Positions 41,111 through 41,922 of a stretch of 41,922 nucleotides of DNA are shown one piece after another. The notes below the pieces were generated by a model, which saw only the letters and a program-made list of their open reading frames with translations, had not been told where the DNA came from and searched no databases. Location of the stretch: NCBI RefSeq assembly GCF_001667735.1, contig NZ_LZJN01000182.1, positions 1 to 41,922 of the forward strand. The letters are read 5' to 3'. This DNA is from Mycobacterium sp. E183 (GTDB taxonomy: Bacteria > Actinomycetota > Actinomycetes > Mycobacteriales > Mycobacteriaceae). The first letter of the stretch is position 1. Every line of letters begins with the position of its first letter. Position numbers and translations under genes: made by a program.

Positions 41111-41922
41111 TCAGACCTGCACCGTCTCCCGGCCGGCCGCCTCGGCACGGGCCCGGTACTCGGCCTTGCTCACCGTCGACAGGTCGACGTCGGTGGCCCT
41201 GGCGCGTAGCGCACCCACCGTCGCGTCTTTCTTCGCGGTGTGCTTGAACGGGTCGAAATCAAAGAAACGACAGCTGTTTTCGTGAGTGATCTTATTGATT
41301 TCCTCGTCGGTCGCACCGGCAGCCGTGAACTCGCCGAACAACTGCTCCGGGCCGTTGGGCCAGGTCGAGTCGGTGTGCGGATAGTCGCACTCCCACGCCA
41401 GATTGTCGATGCCGATCTCGTTGCGCAGCTTGACGCCGGCCGGGTCGGTGATGAAGCAGGCCAGGACCTGGTCCCGAAATATCTTGCTGGGCATGCGATC
41501 CGACCAGTCCTGACCGATCCAGAGTTGATTCTTGGCGTGTCGGTCGGCCCTCTCGAGGTAATAGGGGATCCAACCGATGCCGCCCTCGGAAAGGGCGATA
41601 CGCAGGTCCGGGAATCTGCGCAGGGTACGGCCGAACATGAGGTCCTGCAAGGCCATCAGCGTGAGCTGGGTGGGCAGGATGATGTGATGGTCGATCGGAG
41701 CGTCAGGCGCCAGCGTGATCAGGCCGCCACTGGCCCCGATGTGCATGCACAGCACGCTGCCCGTCTCCGACATCGCGGTCAGCATCGGGTCCCAGTGCTC
41801 GCTGTGAAAGCTGGGGAAGCCGAAAGCGTGCGGCGCCTCGAGGAAGCTGATGGCCTTGCAGCCTTTGTCGGCCAGACGCCGCACCTCGGCCGCGCACAAT
41901 TCCGGATCCCACATCGGCACAA
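41111..41922 (-). CDS. Amidohydrolase-2 family hydrolase, 5' end beyond the window
   Basis: The frame is open to the right edge, so only the C-terminal ~270 residues are visible; a GTG at 41920 is just an internal codon by homology, because the family N-terminus (DDHxxEPP) is missing. Visible motifs are MHIGASGGLITLAPDAP, ALSEGGIGWIPYYLERADRH and AWECDYPHTDSTWPNGPEQLF, nearly the same set as in the genes at 9632 and 30070. It is the first visible gene of the seven-gene operon whose promoter lies outside the window. Confidence 0.88.
   Translation of the reverse strand, partial: VPMWDPELCAAEVRRLADKGCKAISFLEAPHAFGFPSFHSEHWDPMLTAMSETGSVLCMHIGASGGLITLAPDAPIDHHIILPTQLTLMALQDLMFGRTLRRFPDLRIALSEGGIGWIPYYLERADRHAKNQLWIGQDWSDRMPSKIFRDQVLACFITDPAGVKLRNEIGIDNLAWECDYPHTDSTWPNGPEQLFGEFTAAGATDEEINKITHENSCRFFDFDPFKHTAKKDATVGALRARATDVDLSTVSKAEYRARAEAAGRETVQV

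Noticed and set aside
1..41922. Recent mobile-element insertion of the island
   Set aside because: No transposase, integrase, tRNA or direct repeat was seen, and base composition looks uniform apart from the AT-rich operator sites.

Overview
The window is GC-rich actinobacterial DNA with many GTG starts and 4-base start/stop overlaps. It carries a mycofactocin-type SDR, a HAMP/class III adenylate cyclase of the mycobacterial kind, CYP-type P450s and FadE-like acyl-CoA dehydrogenases. Mycobacterium or a close relative is the best guess. I saw no tRNA, rRNA, CRISPR array, insertion sequence or phage gene. Coding is almost continuous: 42 genes are called, the first and last cut by the window edges, and no gene-free stretch exceeds 200 bases.

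The content is one large catabolic island built from repeated enzyme families. There are five P450s (one with its own 3Fe-4S ferredoxin), one Rieske oxygenase, six crotonase-fold proteins, seven acyl-CoA dehydrogenase (ACAD) subunits and four CaiB/class III CoA-transferase genes (one a tandem fusion). There are also four amidohydrolase-2 proteins, three SDRs, and single copies of a thiolase-like protein with an OB-fold partner, an APH-like kinase, an SMP-30 protein, a VOC protein, SnoaL and SRPBCC proteins, a 3-hydroxyisobutyrate-dehydrogenase-like protein, an adenylate cyclase and a TetR regulator. Three ACAD pairs, each with one catalytic-Glu subunit and one Glu-less partner, plus a Cys-less thiolase beside an OB-fold protein, resemble the machinery used on ring-containing CoA thioesters in sterol degradation. 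A steroid-, terpenoid- or other polycyclic/alicyclic substrate is therefore my inference; nothing in the window identifies it.

Layout. 1-1703 (+): three crotonases. 3723-1706 (-): crotonase and ACAD, divergent from 3824-9618 (+): P450, crotonase, SDR, SnoaL, SMP-30, adenylate cyclase. 10927-9632 (-): amidohydrolase, divergent from a 72-residue unknown (11045-11263). 14656-11275 (-): P450 and an ACAD pair. 17592-14709 (-): two CaiB proteins and a VOC protein, divergent from 17697-22385 (+): P450, CaiB, mycofactocin-type SDR, APH-like kinase. 23618-22404 (-): P450, divergent from TetR (23802-24356). 31380-24365 (-): amidohydrolase, ACAD pair, tandem CaiB, OB-fold protein, thiolase. 31854-31423 (-): SRPBCC, divergent from a crotonase (31931-32827). 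32902-35272 (+): SDR and Rieske oxygenase. 41922-35465 (-): two amidohydrolases, ACAD pair, P450, ferredoxin, dehydrogenase.

The main discovery candidate is regulatory. Eight AT-rich intergenic sites share a 31-bp symmetric architecture of four half-sites: NNACA, 3 nt, NNACA, 5 nt, TGTNY, 3 nt, TGTNC. They lie in every promoter-bearing gap inside the window except the P450/TetR gap, which instead has a different perfect palindrome. This suggests that nearly the whole island is one regulon under a single regulator not encoded in the window.
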